From Rhododendron vialii (lineage: Eukaryota > Streptophyta > Magnoliopsida > Ericales > Ericaceae): a DNA stretch of 64,000 nt. The notes under the pieces are model-generated. The model was not told the DNA's origin. It was given only the letters and a program-made list of their open reading frames with translations, and did no database searches. Shown one piece after another: positions 11,160-23,655 of the stretch. The position numbers were made by a program, and so were the translations under genes. The DNA is taken from positions 13,678,001 to 13,742,000 of the forward strand of contig NC_080560.1 of the NCBI RefSeq assembly GCF_030253575.1, in the 5' to 3' direction. Each line of letters starts with the position of its first letter. The stretch's first letter is position 1.

Positions 11160-12037
11160 GTGAGAATAGTGTATGAGACTGTGTGTCACTTTCTTGTTGA
11201 AAGTCTAGGATAGAATGCATGGGGCATGGCCACTCTCTTATTCCTGTTTTAACAAATTTTTGGTTACTAGAAAAAACAGTATAAATTAAAGTTTTTATGC
11301 CTTTTAAAGGATTTACTTATTTGATCCCTAATATATTTGCAAAAGGCCATATTCGTCCTTCAAATATTGATTGCATAAATTTAGTCCCAAAGTTTCAAAT
11401 TGTGTGCCAAATAAGGACATGCCTTCCATTCTCACGGTGGAAAATGAGAGGGAGTTTTTCGAAACCATAAATGCAACTTTGCCCTTCCTTCCAACTCAAG
11501 TGCCTTCACCCCAACATTTTGATTGTTAATTAAGCGTCATGAATTGAGGTTGCAGCACAATTCTTGGCTGAGGCTAGCTAGGTGAGAATAGTGTATCAAC
11601 TGTGTGTCACTAGTGCTCTTATTCCTGTTTAAAGTCTAGTCTAGGATAGAATGCATGGGGGCATGGCCACTCTCTTATTCCTGTTTTAACAAATTTTTGT
11701 GGTTACTAGAAAAAACAGTACAAAAGTTTTTATGCCTTTTAAGGATTTACTTATTTGGTCCCTAATATATTTGCAGAGTGCCATATTCGTCCTTCAAATA
11801 TTGATTGCACGAATTTAATCCCAAAGTTTCAAATTGTGTGCTAAATAAGTCCCTAGGTCACATGCCTTCCGTTTTCACTGTGGAAAATGAGAGGGAGTTT
11901 TTCGAAACCATAAATTCAACTTAGCCCTTCCTTCCTTCCAACTCAAGTGCCCACACCCTAACATTTTGATTGTTAATTAAGCGTCACGAACTGAGGTTGC
12001 AGGCTTGCAGCACAATTCTTTGCTAAAGCTAGCTAGG
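11160..12037. repeat. Direct tandem duplication, two units of about 0.42-0.46 kb
   Basis: Unit 1 is 11160-11581 and unit 2 is about 11582-12037. Both start GTGAGAATAGTGTAT and end GCTAGCTAGGTG, and they align along their length with small indels. Each contains AGGATTTACTTATTTG followed by TCCCTAATATATTTGCA. A related inverted block (ACTAAAAGAGTAAATAAG) occurs at about 12283, suggesting the duplicated DNA includes one end of a TIR element. Confidence 0.85.
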
Positions 12038-12774
12038 TGGTAGCCGGGGGAAAGAACCAGTGTGAATAAGAGAGATTTTTAGGTAGGATTGAGACAAACT
12101 CCAAAATATGATTTTGTGTACGAAATGCCATAAATACCCCAAATCCTAATGACGAAAATTGATGACATCTGACCTACATACCTATGGAGTATGGAATAAT
12201 TTGACACACATTAATTCTAATTTTGGGTCAAGGTCTTTTCAACTTTGAGGACCAAAATGACACTTTGGGAAAACATGGGGGACTAAAAGAGTAAATAAGC
12301 CCTTTTAAAAATGGCAAAACCAACCATCAGATACAGATTTGCATTCCGTACAGCTGGCTTCAAAGTAACAGATGAACCATGGAAGTAATTTTTTTTTCCA
12401 AAAAATAATCTTAAGGTGTCTTTGTTAATTCACGCGTGCTTCAACCAATCTCTAACGAGACAAATTCCACTGCCAACTAGTAGAGAGTCCGGTTTTGTTC
12501 ACCTTTCTAAAAAGTTGGTGAACATTACCCATCTTCTTATTAGTAGTTGATACTAATAAGATAATTACTTTTCATTAGTTCTCTTTTAACCATAGTTAGT
12601 TAGATTAGGTAAAGTTAAAGTCAAATATTGGTAAGGAGTTTCAAATCCTAATATCATAACATGTATTCAATAATGCAACGACGACAATTGGGGACGTAGG
12701 GGGGCTTATTAAAATCAGAGTAGCTATGTGGGAGAAGATGAAGTTTGATATATTAATTAAGATTTACACGGTGG

Positions 12775-13099
12775 AGAATTTTAAGGGCTTTTTTTTTTTT
12801 CTCGGCAAACGAAGATTTTTATTAAGTTCAAAGGGATACATTGAGAAGAAGAGAGAACAGAAGGTGCCTCTCAAAGAAACAAAACGAAAAAACAAGCAAC
12901 CACCATAGCATCCAACCAAAGGTTGGATACAAACACCTCACCAGAAAGTTAAAATTTCAGTTTCCGAATCCCATCTAAATACCCCTTAAAGTCCTCAACC
13001 GAGTATATCTTAATGTCGCGTTTGGTCCTCATCCACATGGCTACCCTTGTTTTAACAAGATCCGCCACATCCCAAACCAGCATAGAATTTTAAGGGCTT
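12775..13099 (-). mobile_element. 5'-truncated LINE (L1 type) with 16-bp target duplication
   Basis: AGAATTTTAAGGGCTT at 12775-12790 is repeated exactly at 13084-13099. Between them is a minus-strand insert whose poly(A) tail appears as T residues at 12791-12800. Read on the minus strand from 13083, the insert opens with a frame ending KRDIKIYSVEDFKGYLDG and IRKLKF before a stop, which resembles the C-terminal end of a plant L1 ORF2. The rest is 3' untranslated sequence. Exact duplication, tail and truncation together identify target-primed reverse transcription. Confidence 0.88.
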
Positions 13100-13487
13100 G
13101 CCTTGATGGAATCGGAAAGGTGAAACTTTAGTCTGTTTTTGGGGCGTCGTTGTATCCAATTCTTAGTTGGACTGATGTCTCTTGTAAATTTTTCTATTTT
13201 CCTTCTTGAACGAATGAGTTAGTGTCAACCAATCAGAAAGTGGATAACATTCATCCAATTTTTAAGTGGAGAAACAAAATCGGACTCGCTAGCAAAAGGA
13301 TCAATTAAAATCGCGACAAAGTCCCTCATGAAGCGACCCTATTGGCCCTATAACAATCGATAACACCTAAATCCTTTCCAACTTAAGATCTTAAAAGAGA
13401 CAGTAGGTTATGATTCTCATGAAGCATGGTAGTTAGTACTCAGCCATCTTTACTTATTTCCTCTTCTTTTTTACCTCAGCTTTTAGG

Positions 13488-13490
<3 letters not shown>
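13100..13490. other. No gene recognised
   Basis: Intergenic sequence without a supported feature. Confidence 0.35.

Positions 13491-13521
<31 letters not shown>
13491..13521. repeat. (GA)n microsatellite
   Basis: About 30 bp GA repeat. Confidence 0.9.
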
Positions 13522-13523
<2 letters not shown>

Positions 13524-15510
13524 CATGAGGATTTACATTCACTGCAAAATTGAGCAAGTTAGTGGTACTGATATATTGCATGTGGCAGCAAAAAGAGCTA
13601 GCTGGCTGCTGCTGCTTTTTTTTTTTTTTTCCACGATGCGGGAGATTATAGAATTCACAAGAAATTACTTTTTTCGCGATCAGACTATAAGAATCGAGCC
13701 GTGGTCAATACGATGGGGAGCAAACCCACGGAGGTACGTAGCTGGCTTTGACATGCTAATAAGGGACACTCTTCAATGAATTGACCTTACAAATAACAGA
13801 GGTTCAGAGAAAGTACTCAAATAATGCTCTGATCACTGCGTTCTTCAATTGCAGGTAGTTGTATCTTATATGCTCACTGCATACGTGCGAAAGCGCAAAT
13901 GTTTTAGGTGCTGCCTTAAGCTAAGTATAGCAATCATCCTGGAAATTTCGGGTAGGTTTGTCGATAGACTGGATTAAACTGAATCCGATCCGTTACATTT
14001 ATGAAAATTCGATTTTTGATAGTCCGTTTGAACTGTTTCTGCTAATTGGAGTACAGATCGGATTCGGATATACCCTGTTTATGAATTCGATCCCACCAAT
14101 AATTCAAATGAAGGATTTTGGGGGTTGCATGTTCTTTTTTTTTTCTCTGTGATTATTTATTAAGTAGTCCATTTCTTTTTCCTTAAACAGTTGAGGTGCG
14201 CGCAAGCACCCAAACACCTTATTTTGAACCGCAAGCACCCAGACACTTGGTTATCAAAAATAAAATAAAAATAAAAAAACGCAATAGGGTTATAAGCTGT
14301 GAAGAAGCTAGGAGTGCTAAGTTATAATTATTAAGGGGATGGCAGTCTCGCCCCACCAAAAATATATGTCCGTCATACTTTTATACAGTACAATTTTGTC
14401 ACGAACGAGGAGAAATTAATATGAAAAGCATCATCTATAATTTTAATGCATGACCAAATTCCATACGATAGCTTAGAAAAATTATTTTCTCTCATAAATT
14501 AGGCCTCACTCGAGTCCAAATCCTGATTCCGGGCCCTGCAATAACTTACATCTGCAGCTATAAAAATTAAACAAGTGGATATTTTTCTGCGTTCCATCCA
14601 TGATTACTCCAGTAAATGTGCAATTTGAGTTCTTTTTTGGGTACAACAATTTAAGTTCATTAATTTGTGAGGTTAATGTGGAGGTTTTGTTTTCTAAACA
14701 AAATTAAGAAACTTTCCCTTTCCTGGGAAATCCTTGAAAAATATTCACATGGAGATTAATTAGAGGGTGTTTTTTTATGCCTAAGTGGGGATGAACCCAT
14801 TTCTCAGAACAAGTTTAAATGACTGCATGTCAGAGTTGTAAGCCCAAAATAGTATTCTATAATTTGAGTAAAAATTTGAGTCTCCCTGAATTTGAATAAA
14901 AATTTGAGCCAAACTCACAGTGGTATGAGTATGCAGTCAAGGGTTGGAGTGAGGTTTAGGAAGTTTTTACTCAAATTTTGAGTTTGAGTTATAAATAAAA
15001 GGGTAATGGCTGGAGTTGCTCTCAGTACCATCTTAAATTTATGTTCTTTTTAAATAAAAACTACGTCTTAAGCTCAATTTTCTAACGTAGGAAAATAACA
15101 CTGATAGCTATACATTTGGAACGGTACCCAATATCTTACAGGTTTGATACCAATAAAAAACCCAATACGGCATTCGGTATGTTTCATACATACTTAGGCC
15201 CTGTTTCCATAACCAAACATGTAGACCACAATTTTTTGGTTTCTACGTTTTTGGTTTGGTTCTTATTCAAAAAAAATTTGCGTTTGTTATTTTTGCGCTA
15301 AATTTTTATGTATTATTGGTCCGTTTAAATGAGAGGAATCAAAAAAGTAAACAGTTATGACTTTTTTTTTGATCCACAAAAAAATTATGACTCGTACGCA
15401 AGTGTTTTTGAAAATATCCAAGAAAAAAAACAAAAAAAACCGATCAAACCAATTGCACACAGATTAGATTGGTTTGGTTCAAGAACTCCGTTTATGATCC
15501 ATTTATATTT
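13522..15510. other. Intergenic DNA upstream of eL21, with a partial foldback element
   Basis: No gene is recognised. About 15190-15440 resembles one arm of the Tourist-like foldbacks at 21983 and 39680 (TGTTT near the edge, then AAAAATTATGACT blocks), but its second end is missing. Confidence 0.35.
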
Positions 15511-15516
15511 CCAGTA

Positions 15517-15625
15517 GCCCAATTCCAAGCCCAACAAAACAACTAAAATCACCTTCAAGAATATCGGCCCACAAAGGCCCACATCACTACCCAATAAACG
15601 CCTGAAGACACCAGTTTAGGGTTTT
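15517..15625 (+). promoter_or_regulatory. eL21 promoter elements: site II motifs and telo-box
   Basis: GCCCA occurs at 15517 and 15529 and GGCCCA at 15566-15571 and 15576-15581, the complement of the TGGGCC/TGGGCT site II element bound by TCP factors. TTAGGGTTT at 15616-15624 is a telo-box in reverse orientation. Site II plus telo-box about 60-170 bp upstream of the ATG is the usual arrangement in plant ribosomal protein genes and supports growth-linked co-regulation. Confidence 0.75.
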
Positions 15626-15685
15626 ACCGCCCTCAGCCACACGCAGAGTCTAGAGAGAGAGCGAGAGAGAGAGAGGAGAGAGAAG

Positions 15686-17933
15686 ATGCCGGCGGGGCAC
15701 GGTCTTCGGTCGAGGACGAGGGATCTGTTCTCTCGACCGTTCAGGAAGAAGGGAACGATCCACCTGTCGACGTACCTGAGGACTTACCACATCGGAGACT
15801 ACGTCGACATCAAGGTAAACGGCGCCGTTCACAAGGGCATGCCCCACAAGTTCTACCATGGGCGCACCGGTCAGGTCTGGAACGTCACCAAGCGCTCCAT
15901 AGGTGTCGAAATGAACAAGCAGGTTTTTTTTTTGAATCATCTGGGTATTTTCATTATTTCGTATACTAAGACGGGAGTATTGATTTTTTATTTTTATTTT
16001 TTATCAACATGAAGGTGTTGAATTTGTCTGAATTGGTGTTTTGGGTTTGTTGAAATGGTGGAGTAATCATCTGGGTATTTTCGTAAAATTGTAATTATAG
16101 AGAGGAAATGTTGGATTGATTTTTGACAACAAGGTGTTCAATTTGTCTGATTTGGTATTGTGAGTTTGTTGAAATGGTGGAGTAATCTCTGGGTATTCGT
16201 TTTAATTTCGTATATCTAGACAGAAAATGTCGAATTTGTTTTTGATACTGGTCATTTCGACCTCTCACTCGTATTTAAGTAGTTAGTATTCCATTGTCTG
16301 ATTTGAGTTTGGTGTCTTGTTTTGGTTGGATCATATGGGTGTAGTTATAAGAAGAGAATCTGTTGAATGTTGAATTTTGAGCTTATGGGGGGTCTGATCT
16401 TGTTTTGGGAGTTTTGCTCGTGTTCGAATGGTGGGTAATTACCTTGGTATTTGTATAGAAGAAGGGAAAGGATTGAGTTTGTGTAACTGATACAGACGTT
16501 CCATTCGTGTAATTGTATTGTAAGAGTCTAACTAGTTTTGGGATTGATATGAAGGTTTTGATTTGTAATTGTTTTAGTTCCTATGGATTGTAGGGTTAGA
16601 ATAATGGTGGAGCTTGGTGTTATGATTGTAAGTAGCATGGGTCATTTATTTTGCGGAACAGTATGCCTTTCATGCGGGTTGGACCTTACCCAACTTGGCG
16701 ACAAGTAATTTCAATAGTCAATAGCAGTACCAATGGCATCTTTAGAGTATACGAATCAGTATTGCTGTCCTCCTTACGAAATTGGTGAAGTAGAAACTTA
16801 TTAGATACCATTGCACCATATACTGCCGGACCATAAAGACGTGATAACTTGAGTGTAAATCTCTATTAAATACTTTATGAATTTGCAGTTATGAAGAATG
16901 ACTGCTGCTTGATGTGGAGTCGATATTACAAAAAAGAGGATCACAATGACTTTTTTTTTTATAGTTTGCTATTCTGCTTTAGTGTGAAGGATTTATTACT
17001 TCGTTTGCATTGTAAAACCTGTTCTAGTTTCTTCGTAAGTAGAAATATCAAAGCAGAAACGTAGTCAGTGGCCATGCTACCTTAAAATTTAGAGAAAACA
17101 TTGATTGTAGCTTATTAGTCAATTCGGACCTCTCTTCCCATTATAATTGATCTCCATGCGTCCGGTCTCATATTGGTGTCTAAGAAGGCGTAGCAAATAT
17201 CTAATGGTAGACCTGCCATACTTGGCAAAGTTCAAAATTAACAGGGGAATACTTGACAGAAGTAAACTGAAAGTTCTAATCGTAACTTCAAAACAGAACT
17301 TATCTAGAACAGCGGAAGGAGAACCATGGATGTCTTGAAAATTTTGCAATTTCTTTCTTGCCATATTTATATATTTATAATATGCTACTGTAGCCAAGCT
17401 ATTTTTCCCAGGATTGATGACATTTAGAAACACAACCAAGGTTGCGGACTCATCCTGACTGATCTGAATCTGCAATTGCTTAGTTTTACGGTTTTACCTG
17501 GCATAGTACTCATTATTTCACTGCACCTTCCTTGTTTTCTATTGCATATGCTACTTGCCCTTCCTTGCTCTTCCTTGTTGGCCTTTATTTTTTACTGACA
17601 CGGTAAGAACTTCTGTGCCTTCTTTGCAAGTGGTGAAGAAAATCTAACCAGTCAAACTGCATGCAATACATATAGGTAGGGAACAGAATAATTAAGAAGA
17701 GGATCCATGTGCGCGTAGAGCATGTTCAGCCTTCAAGGTGCACCGAGGACTTCAAATTGAGGAAAAAGAAGAATGATGAACTCAAGGCAGAGGCCAAGGG
17801 AAGAGGTGAGATCATTAGCACAAAGAGGCAGCCAGAAGGCCCTAAACCTGGTTTTATGGTGGAAGGTGCAACCTTGGAGACTGTTACTCCTATTCCGTAT
17901 GATGTTGTCAATGATCTTAAGGGTGGTTATTAG
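15686..17933 (+). CDS. RPL21: 60S ribosomal protein eL21 (L21), two exons
   Basis: Exon 1 is 15686-15922 (79 codons) and exon 2 is 17676-17933 (85 codons plus TAG), giving 164 residues, the usual plant eL21 length. The intron 15923-17675 has GT and AG ends and falls in phase 0 after EMNKQ, so the joined frame reads [17 protein letters not shown]. The N terminus [20 protein letters not shown] and the C terminus [14 protein letters not shown] are highly conserved in the family. eL21 is a structural protein of the large cytosolic ribosomal subunit. The ATG lies in a GA-rich leader just downstream of site II and telo-box motifs. Nothing is broken. Plants usually carry several RPL21 copies, so this is one member. 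Confidence 0.97.
15938..16240. repeat. Degenerate tandem repeats in the eL21 intron
   Basis: TCATCTGGGTATTTT-like sequence recurs at about 15938, 16067 and 16185, each followed by GTGTT.AATTTGTCTGA and TTTGTTGAAATGGTGGAGTAA blocks. The period is about 118-129 bp, with roughly two and a half copies. Confidence 0.65.
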
Positions 17934-18835
17934 GTTGACTTATGGATTTCTTGTTTCGGTTATGCGCTCTGAATGTCTGAAAACTGGTTCTTGTTTGAAG
18001 TCTTTATTTTTATGTTGGTTTTGAGGACTTGTTATTATGAGTTAAACGTAGACACTGGTGCTATTCAAGTTTTGCAAATCAAAGAGATGGTTTTGGCTGA
18101 AACTGCTCATTAATCTCTCCTGTGCATGTGTAATTCTCTCTTATTTTCTTGTTGATTTTAACTTGGTATTGGAAGAAAAACCGGCAAGCAACAATTGTCT
18201 TAACAAGTAAACGAGCGAGCATCGGTGTGGATAATGGGTGGTTCCATATGATTTGGTTTTATCGAACCTTCTTTCGTGTCATTTTGTTCTAAAGTTTGGT
18301 TTAGTTTTGGGTACAACTGCAATATCTCACTCTCTATGTGTATATTAGTGTGCTCGGGCAGGGCTGGGCCGGCTGGCCAGGGGGTAAGCCCCGCAAGCCG
18401 GCCGGCTCGGGCAACAAAAATTTTTTTTTTTTGTATGTATACAAAAAAAATTAGAAATTCAGCAAAAATATATATTTAGGGGCAACCAAGTGGAAGGTTA
18501 GGCTTGGGCAACCCAAATGTCTGGGTCAGCACTGTTCAGCTCGGGCATGAACATGTGCCCGTGTGAAACTTGCACCCATCTGTGGTCTTTTGGATGACAT
18601 GTTGATGGTTGACAATTGAAACATGAGAGTCCATCTATGAAGCATAGAAATTCATCATGAATGGGACTCGAAATTATTAGTGCAGGTTATGAAGAAAGAA
18701 ATGAAGGTAGACTGAAGCAAGAGAGTCCTGGTTAGCTGTACAAAAGTGAGTTTGGTATACAGAATTACATTTGTTAGATCTTGGATTTGTAGGCGGATGT
18801 ACGGATGGGAAAGGTTGAGTATGTGTTTTAGATAT
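17934..18835. other. 3' flank of eL21; no further gene
   Basis: Contains the probable eL21 3' UTR, a GC-rich patch at 18355-18415 rich in GGCCGG, and AT-rich DNA. Nothing else is recognised. Confidence 0.4.
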
Positions 18836-19773
18836 GTACGGCATTGTTAAGTTGCACGGAAATAATGGAAAATGATTGAAAAATATTGTAGGACGCACAA
18901 TTTAAATTTTTTAACGGGGTAAAGATTTTCTCACAAAATGGATCCTGCCCGAGAGTCTTAAGAAAAATAAATTTCATTTTTCTTTATCTCACTTCACTTA
19001 TTTTGAGAATCTTTTTCCATGCATCATTCTTGACAACTGAATGGAACGTGAACGGAACAAGGCGAGGGGAAAAAACCAACAAAGTAGAATTCTAAACTTT
19101 TCGTTTCATTTACACAATAAACATTTTACCAACCTATTTGAATTTCTTAATTTGCTCTAAATACCTAAAAAACGGTTAAGCCAAGATACCTTAGCACCCA
19201 TAACGACGAAATTTATATTGCTATTGATGTACTTGATGTTTTATTTTTTTTTAAGAATCTCTATTTCTGCATATTTTTGGGGATCAACAAAAGAATTGGA
19301 AGGAATAGGATTCTTTGATGGAAAGAGAATCTATGAACAGTTTCGATCATCAAAGTAAGCCCCGGAAAGAGTTCAAAAAAGACCAAATTGAACCGTCTAG
19401 TCGGGGGAGAGGATCCGTATCCTATTTGGTAATGAAGCCAACAGAAAAACTTCATATGGAATTGAAAAACAAAAGGATTTTATGAGATGTACTCATTGAT
19501 AGCAAACACATTAACCCGAAATTGTTGCAATTGCTTCATAGCTCAGGATACTCCTATCTTTCTTACAGGAAAGTGATTTCTGGTATAGATATTGTCAAAT
19601 GTCAACCGTGTTCATAGCAACGGATTCATTCATCCAACCCTATTAGATGGCTCGGTTTGGTTGATTGGTTGGTGGTATATTATGACCCGAATTTGAGTTT
19701 CGGAAGAATCCAGAAACTACACATTGGAATCTAAAAAACCTCGATATCCATCTTTTTTGGGAAGCCGTTGCAG

Positions 19774-19954
19774 GTTTTGGTACCGGAATCATTTGGATTC
19801 CTAAGGAGACATGTAGCAGGGAGATTGAGTCAAGCAACTGTGAGTTGGGGAAATGCTCTGAGGATTGTTCTAAAGCAGTACCAGATGGTGAGGGGACCTG
19901 CAGAGACTCCACACTTGTATCTGCATCTATCATTGGAAGGAACACCCAGTCTAA
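19774..19954 (+). pseudogene. Defensin-like pseudogene, exon 2 only (copy A)
   Basis: After a CAG acceptor, the frame reads GFGTGIIWIPKETC and then shows cysteines spaced C-x8-C-x4-C-x3-C-x10-C. This matches the first four cysteine gaps of the neighbouring intact DEFL genes. A frame change follows, and the new frame continues TCICIYHWKEHPV and stops at 19952-19954. The C-x-C pair remains but the last cysteine is Trp. The equivalent of copy B exon 1 (signal peptide) is deleted here. The frameshift is shared with copy B, so it predates the duplication. Confidence 0.6.
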
Positions 19955-21181
19955 TTATACATGGTGGGTGATCTTTAAAGCTAATGAGTATTTCGTGTTT
20001 CTTGAAATTTATTTGACAAATATAGGCGTTGAGATAAAAATTCATTCAGAATGACTCGATAGTTGTTTAGATGATGTATTAATTTACAATCAGGTGTGTT
20101 CGCAAAGTAAAGACTACATAAATACTTAACTGCTTGATATTTCAATTGAACACCTGAAATTGTGCTAAATTTTTTGAATTCGGCGCCCGTCGTCAGCTTC
20201 TGTCAAGCATCTCACAGAAAATGCTGAGATGATAATTTTTCATTGTGATTTGACCCTCGGACGTTGAGATGACAATTTGTGGAGGAAAAACCTCATGAAC
20301 CACATTTCAGAAGAAAAATGAACTTAAGTAGCTCCTAGTGTTGTCCCTCTTTGGGTGATGTTTTGGTGGGCGGCGGCAGTGGGGTCTGGGTGATATTTTG
20401 GTGTTGGCGGGTGTGTGTAGCTAGGGCGTGTTGTCTGTTTGGGTTTTATTAGTTGGGTTTGTCCCATGTTATTTGGGCTTTTAGGCTTTTTGGGTGTTTG
20501 AGCTGCGTCCCATGTGTTTTAAATATTTTATCCGGACTTCTAGGCCTTTCGGTGTTGGGACTTTGTTCCCATTAGGTGTGGCCTGGTTGGCATTTTGTCA
20601 ATTATGGGATTGGGTCTTGGATTGAACTTTTCGTTCTCTTCTTGTTCTATTAATCTTTGTAACAATTTCAAAAAAAAAAAAAAAATTATTTTTCGCCGTT
20701 GAAAAAAAAGTGTTCTACCTCCCTTTCTCTGCCTTACCCTCACTTCATTGTGGTTGCACGCATTAGTTGTTTTGCTGTCATAATTCATGGAAACTGCCAT
20801 TCTTTCGAGCATTGTGGCTCAATTTGAGTCATAAAACACAAGCTCTACACATAGAGAAATTGCTCCATCAACCCCGTCTTCAAGCATCCATTAGTATGTA
20901 TAAGAATCAAACTAAGAGCTGAAAAACAATTATTAAATGGCGTAATTCCCTTTGTATTGTTAGGATTATTATCTCTCCTTAACATATTAACAGGGCTATT
21001 AGTTGGGTCTGGCTTATACTAATTTCGGACTTGCTTTCATCAAATAATTTCGGACTTGCTTTCAGTTTGATGAAATTCTGATACTCAAATTCTCTTACCA
21101 CTTATAATAAAATATAAAGAAGAAGAAGATGATGAAGAGCTATTAAAGCTCTCTTAATATATTGAACAATATTGTGGATTT

Positions 21182-22515
21182 CTAAGCATAACTGCATTTG
21201 TAAGTACAAACACAAGAGGCTGCACCGTCATGGGAAATGCATTTTGGAATGCCATTGTGAGCTTTAACACACCGTCGGAAACATTCTGCTACGTCGCAAT
21301 AAAAGGGGTTAAGGATTTGATTGCAGAACTTAACACCTGTTTGAGCTGTTTGAGCCGTCGTCACTGCAACTGCCAAAATAAAGTAGGGTAACTGTAAGAA
21401 AAATTATCGAATAAACATTGAAAGTAGGTTTGTTTACTGCTACATTTTTTCAAATAAGCGTCAGCATAGTCCTTCGCTAGCTTTGCAGGGAGGCGATGTT
21501 TAGGTAGTGTCTCAGTATCGTTGTTTCTTTTATCGTTTGTTTTTTCCTATTGTGGGTCTGAAAATTTTCTTTGCTTTTTGGTTATTTACATTTGTATGAT
21601 CATATGTCACCGTCGTTTATTACTAGAATTAGTTACATTAGTAAGGTTACCTAACTAGCGTAACTAATTCTAGTGATACCCATCTATTATTCTTAGTGTC
21701 ATGATATTTTTTACGAATATATCCATATATTAAACGTTTTGCTAGAAGTCAAACGGACACTTATATAAAGTAACAAAGTTTGGGAAATTAAACTAATTTT
21801 CTCATCTCACTTAAAACATTTCACAAAGAAACTTTTGAGTTTCAAAAAATCTTCACATTCCAGAAATAAAAGTGTTGTTTGCCCATTAGGCTTGAGCTTC
21901 TCTCCTGTTACTAGAGAGTCCAGTCCAGTAATTGTATTTACCTATTGCGCATCGAAACCGGACAATATTCCAGTAACATGAAGGCTTTGTTTTGGCTAAA
22001 GAAGTTAGATGAATATTTTTTTTGTACTATTTATTTTGTTTCGCATCAAATTTTTATGACTAGTTGATTCATCTGAACAAGAAGAATCGAAAAAACAAAA
22101 AGTTGTGTGATTGAGACTCATAATTTTTTGAATAAAGATAAAAATAAGTCAAAAAGACAATATTTTTGACTTATTCTTGTCGTTTTAAAAAAATTAATTA
22201 TGAGTTTCGATCAAGTTTTGCTTACTTTTTCCGATTTCACTCGACGAAACAAATTAATAAGTCACAAAAGTTTGACGCAAAATTAACAAATACAAAAAAA
22301 AAAATTGAATAAAGACATAAAAGAAGTCATTCTGACTTATTGAACCAAAACAAGCCGAAAGAAGCCAAACCTCATATCGTAAGGGTACTACGAAGAATCT
22401 ATGAACACCAAATCTACCATATGTATGCACATTCAAGACCAGGAAGCGTAATGCACAAACCTGATGAAACAAAGACAAGGAGCGAGATCAGACTAAGATA
22501 AAATAACTTGGCCAT
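21182..22515 (-). CDS. Defensin-like (cysteine-rich secreted) protein, copy A
   Basis: Exon 1 is 22461-22515 and exon 2 is 21182-21369, with a GT/AG phase-1 intron of 1091 bp. The spliced product is 80 residues. Exon 1 encodes a hydrophobic signal peptide, MAKLFYLSLISLLVFVSS. The mature part has eight cysteines, C34, C43, C48, C52, C62, C71, C73 and C77, spaced C-x8-C-x4-C-x3-C-x9-C-x8-C-x-C-x3-C. This is the cysteine-stabilised alpha-beta layout of plant DEFL/LCR peptides, with a signal exon and a single cysteine exon as is usual. TATTTATA at 22614-22621 places a TATA box on the minus strand about 100 bp upstream of the ATG. DEFL peptides are secreted and act in defence or in pollen-pistil signalling; which applies here is unknown. 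A Tourist-like MITE sits in the intron. Confidence 0.85.
21983..22356. mobile_element. Tourist-like foldback MITE in the DEFL intron (copy A)
   Basis: The ends GGCTTTGTTTTGGCT and the reverse complement of TTGAACCAAAACAAGCC are inverted repeats. GAA flanks both sides (21980-21982 and 22357-22359), compatible with a 3-bp target duplication. The arms pair through most of the element. It is also in copy B (29038-29380), so it inserted before the duplication. Confidence 0.7.
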
Positions 22516-22850
22516 GTCTGAAAGAGAAAAAGGTACCCTAACAAGTGCCTAGCAAGTACTTGTTTGTTGCTTTTTTCGGAGATTGTGGTGAACTGGAATT
22601 CCAGCTCCGGTGGTATTTATACAGGGGAGAATGCATATTACAAAGAATGCAAATTACTCCCTTCTATATATGTATACCGATTCTAGGGTCCAAAATATAG
22701 TAGAAAATATAAGGAATTTGAAAACAACCCTTCCATATTATATGGAGTAGATCATTTAACAACAAGAGTAAGGAACAAAAAATTAAAAAAGGAATCTATA
22801 TATCTATACCAAATTTCATACCAAAGTTGTTCCTGGCTATATGAGATATT

Positions 22851-23655
22851 CTAAAAAACGGTCTTGCTATTGTCAGCCTACTGGGCTGACGATAACACAT
22901 CATGTATGTTAATCTCGCCTGAGCATGTTAGTTTTACCCGTGCATAGAACGGGTTGAACACTACTTATATATTAAAGCAAAGTGGTTATTAGTAAGAAGG
23001 AACCAAGATGCGACAAGTGCCAACTTTTACTTCTTCTTTTTTTTCAATTCTAACACTCGAAAAATATTCTATGGTAACACAATATCTAGAGTGATTTATA
23101 TATAATGGTAACTTTTTCTTTTTGTATATTTCCCTCCTAAAAAGAATGGTTTCCCCATAATATTAGCTCTTGATTTTCCCTATAATCTTTTATATATCCT
23201 TCTTATTGCTTTTGCTCTTGATTTTCCCCCATAATTACCTTCTGTACATTTGGGAATATTATAGGGTAATTCTGCTCTTGATTTTCAGACATAATATTAG
23301 CTCGAGGAATGTTTTACCTGTAATCAAGTTTAATTACGATACTAAATGGAATGGTTTCCCGTAATTAGCTCCTGATTACGTACACATATAGAATTGAACA
23401 CGTACTTTCGAATGATTTGGAAGCAATGATATTAAGGCAACCCATTATTCGCATTGACAAGAATGATTTCCTTCACATTCTCAAAAACAGTACAAAGTTC
23501 ATACTCAACCCAAAAAATTCGTACTCTTTTTTTCTTTTTTGCTGCTTCAGAAATAATTGTTCTTCCATATTATTTTTCGGGTGCTTCAAGAATATCAATA
23601 TTCTACCCTCGTAACATTGGGGTTATCGCACAAAGGTTATGTTTGTTTGTTTGTT
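22851..23655. other. No gene recognised
   Basis: AT-rich DNA with short T-rich repeats of TTGATTTTCCC. A hairpin ACCCGT...ACGGGT at 22936-22953 resembles a Helitron end but lacks a proper CTRR terminus. Confidence 0.4.

Larger units (their letters stand above)
18836..22850. repeat. Segmental duplication, copy A (DEFL unit)
   Basis: Colinear in direct orientation with 25290-30226 from GTTAAGTTGCACGGAAAT at the left to GTTGTTCCTGGCTAT at the right. Divergence is low (roughly one difference per 10-30 bp by eye). Compared with copy B it lacks a 0.5-kb stretch equivalent to 25829-26335 and the foldback element at 29456-29833. It contains one degraded DEFL exon (+) and one intact DEFL gene (-). 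Confidence 0.93.

Noticed and set aside
19280..19770. Organelle DNA insertion in both DEFL units (conserved block with GGCTCGGTTTGGTTGATTGG)
   Set aside because: No plastid or mitochondrial gene could be recognised in any frame, and the block lies in the intron of the DEFL pseudogene.
22936..22966. Helitron-like 3' end (ACCCGT hairpin then CACTA)
   Set aside because: The terminal CTRR followed by T is not intact and no 5' TC end could be located.
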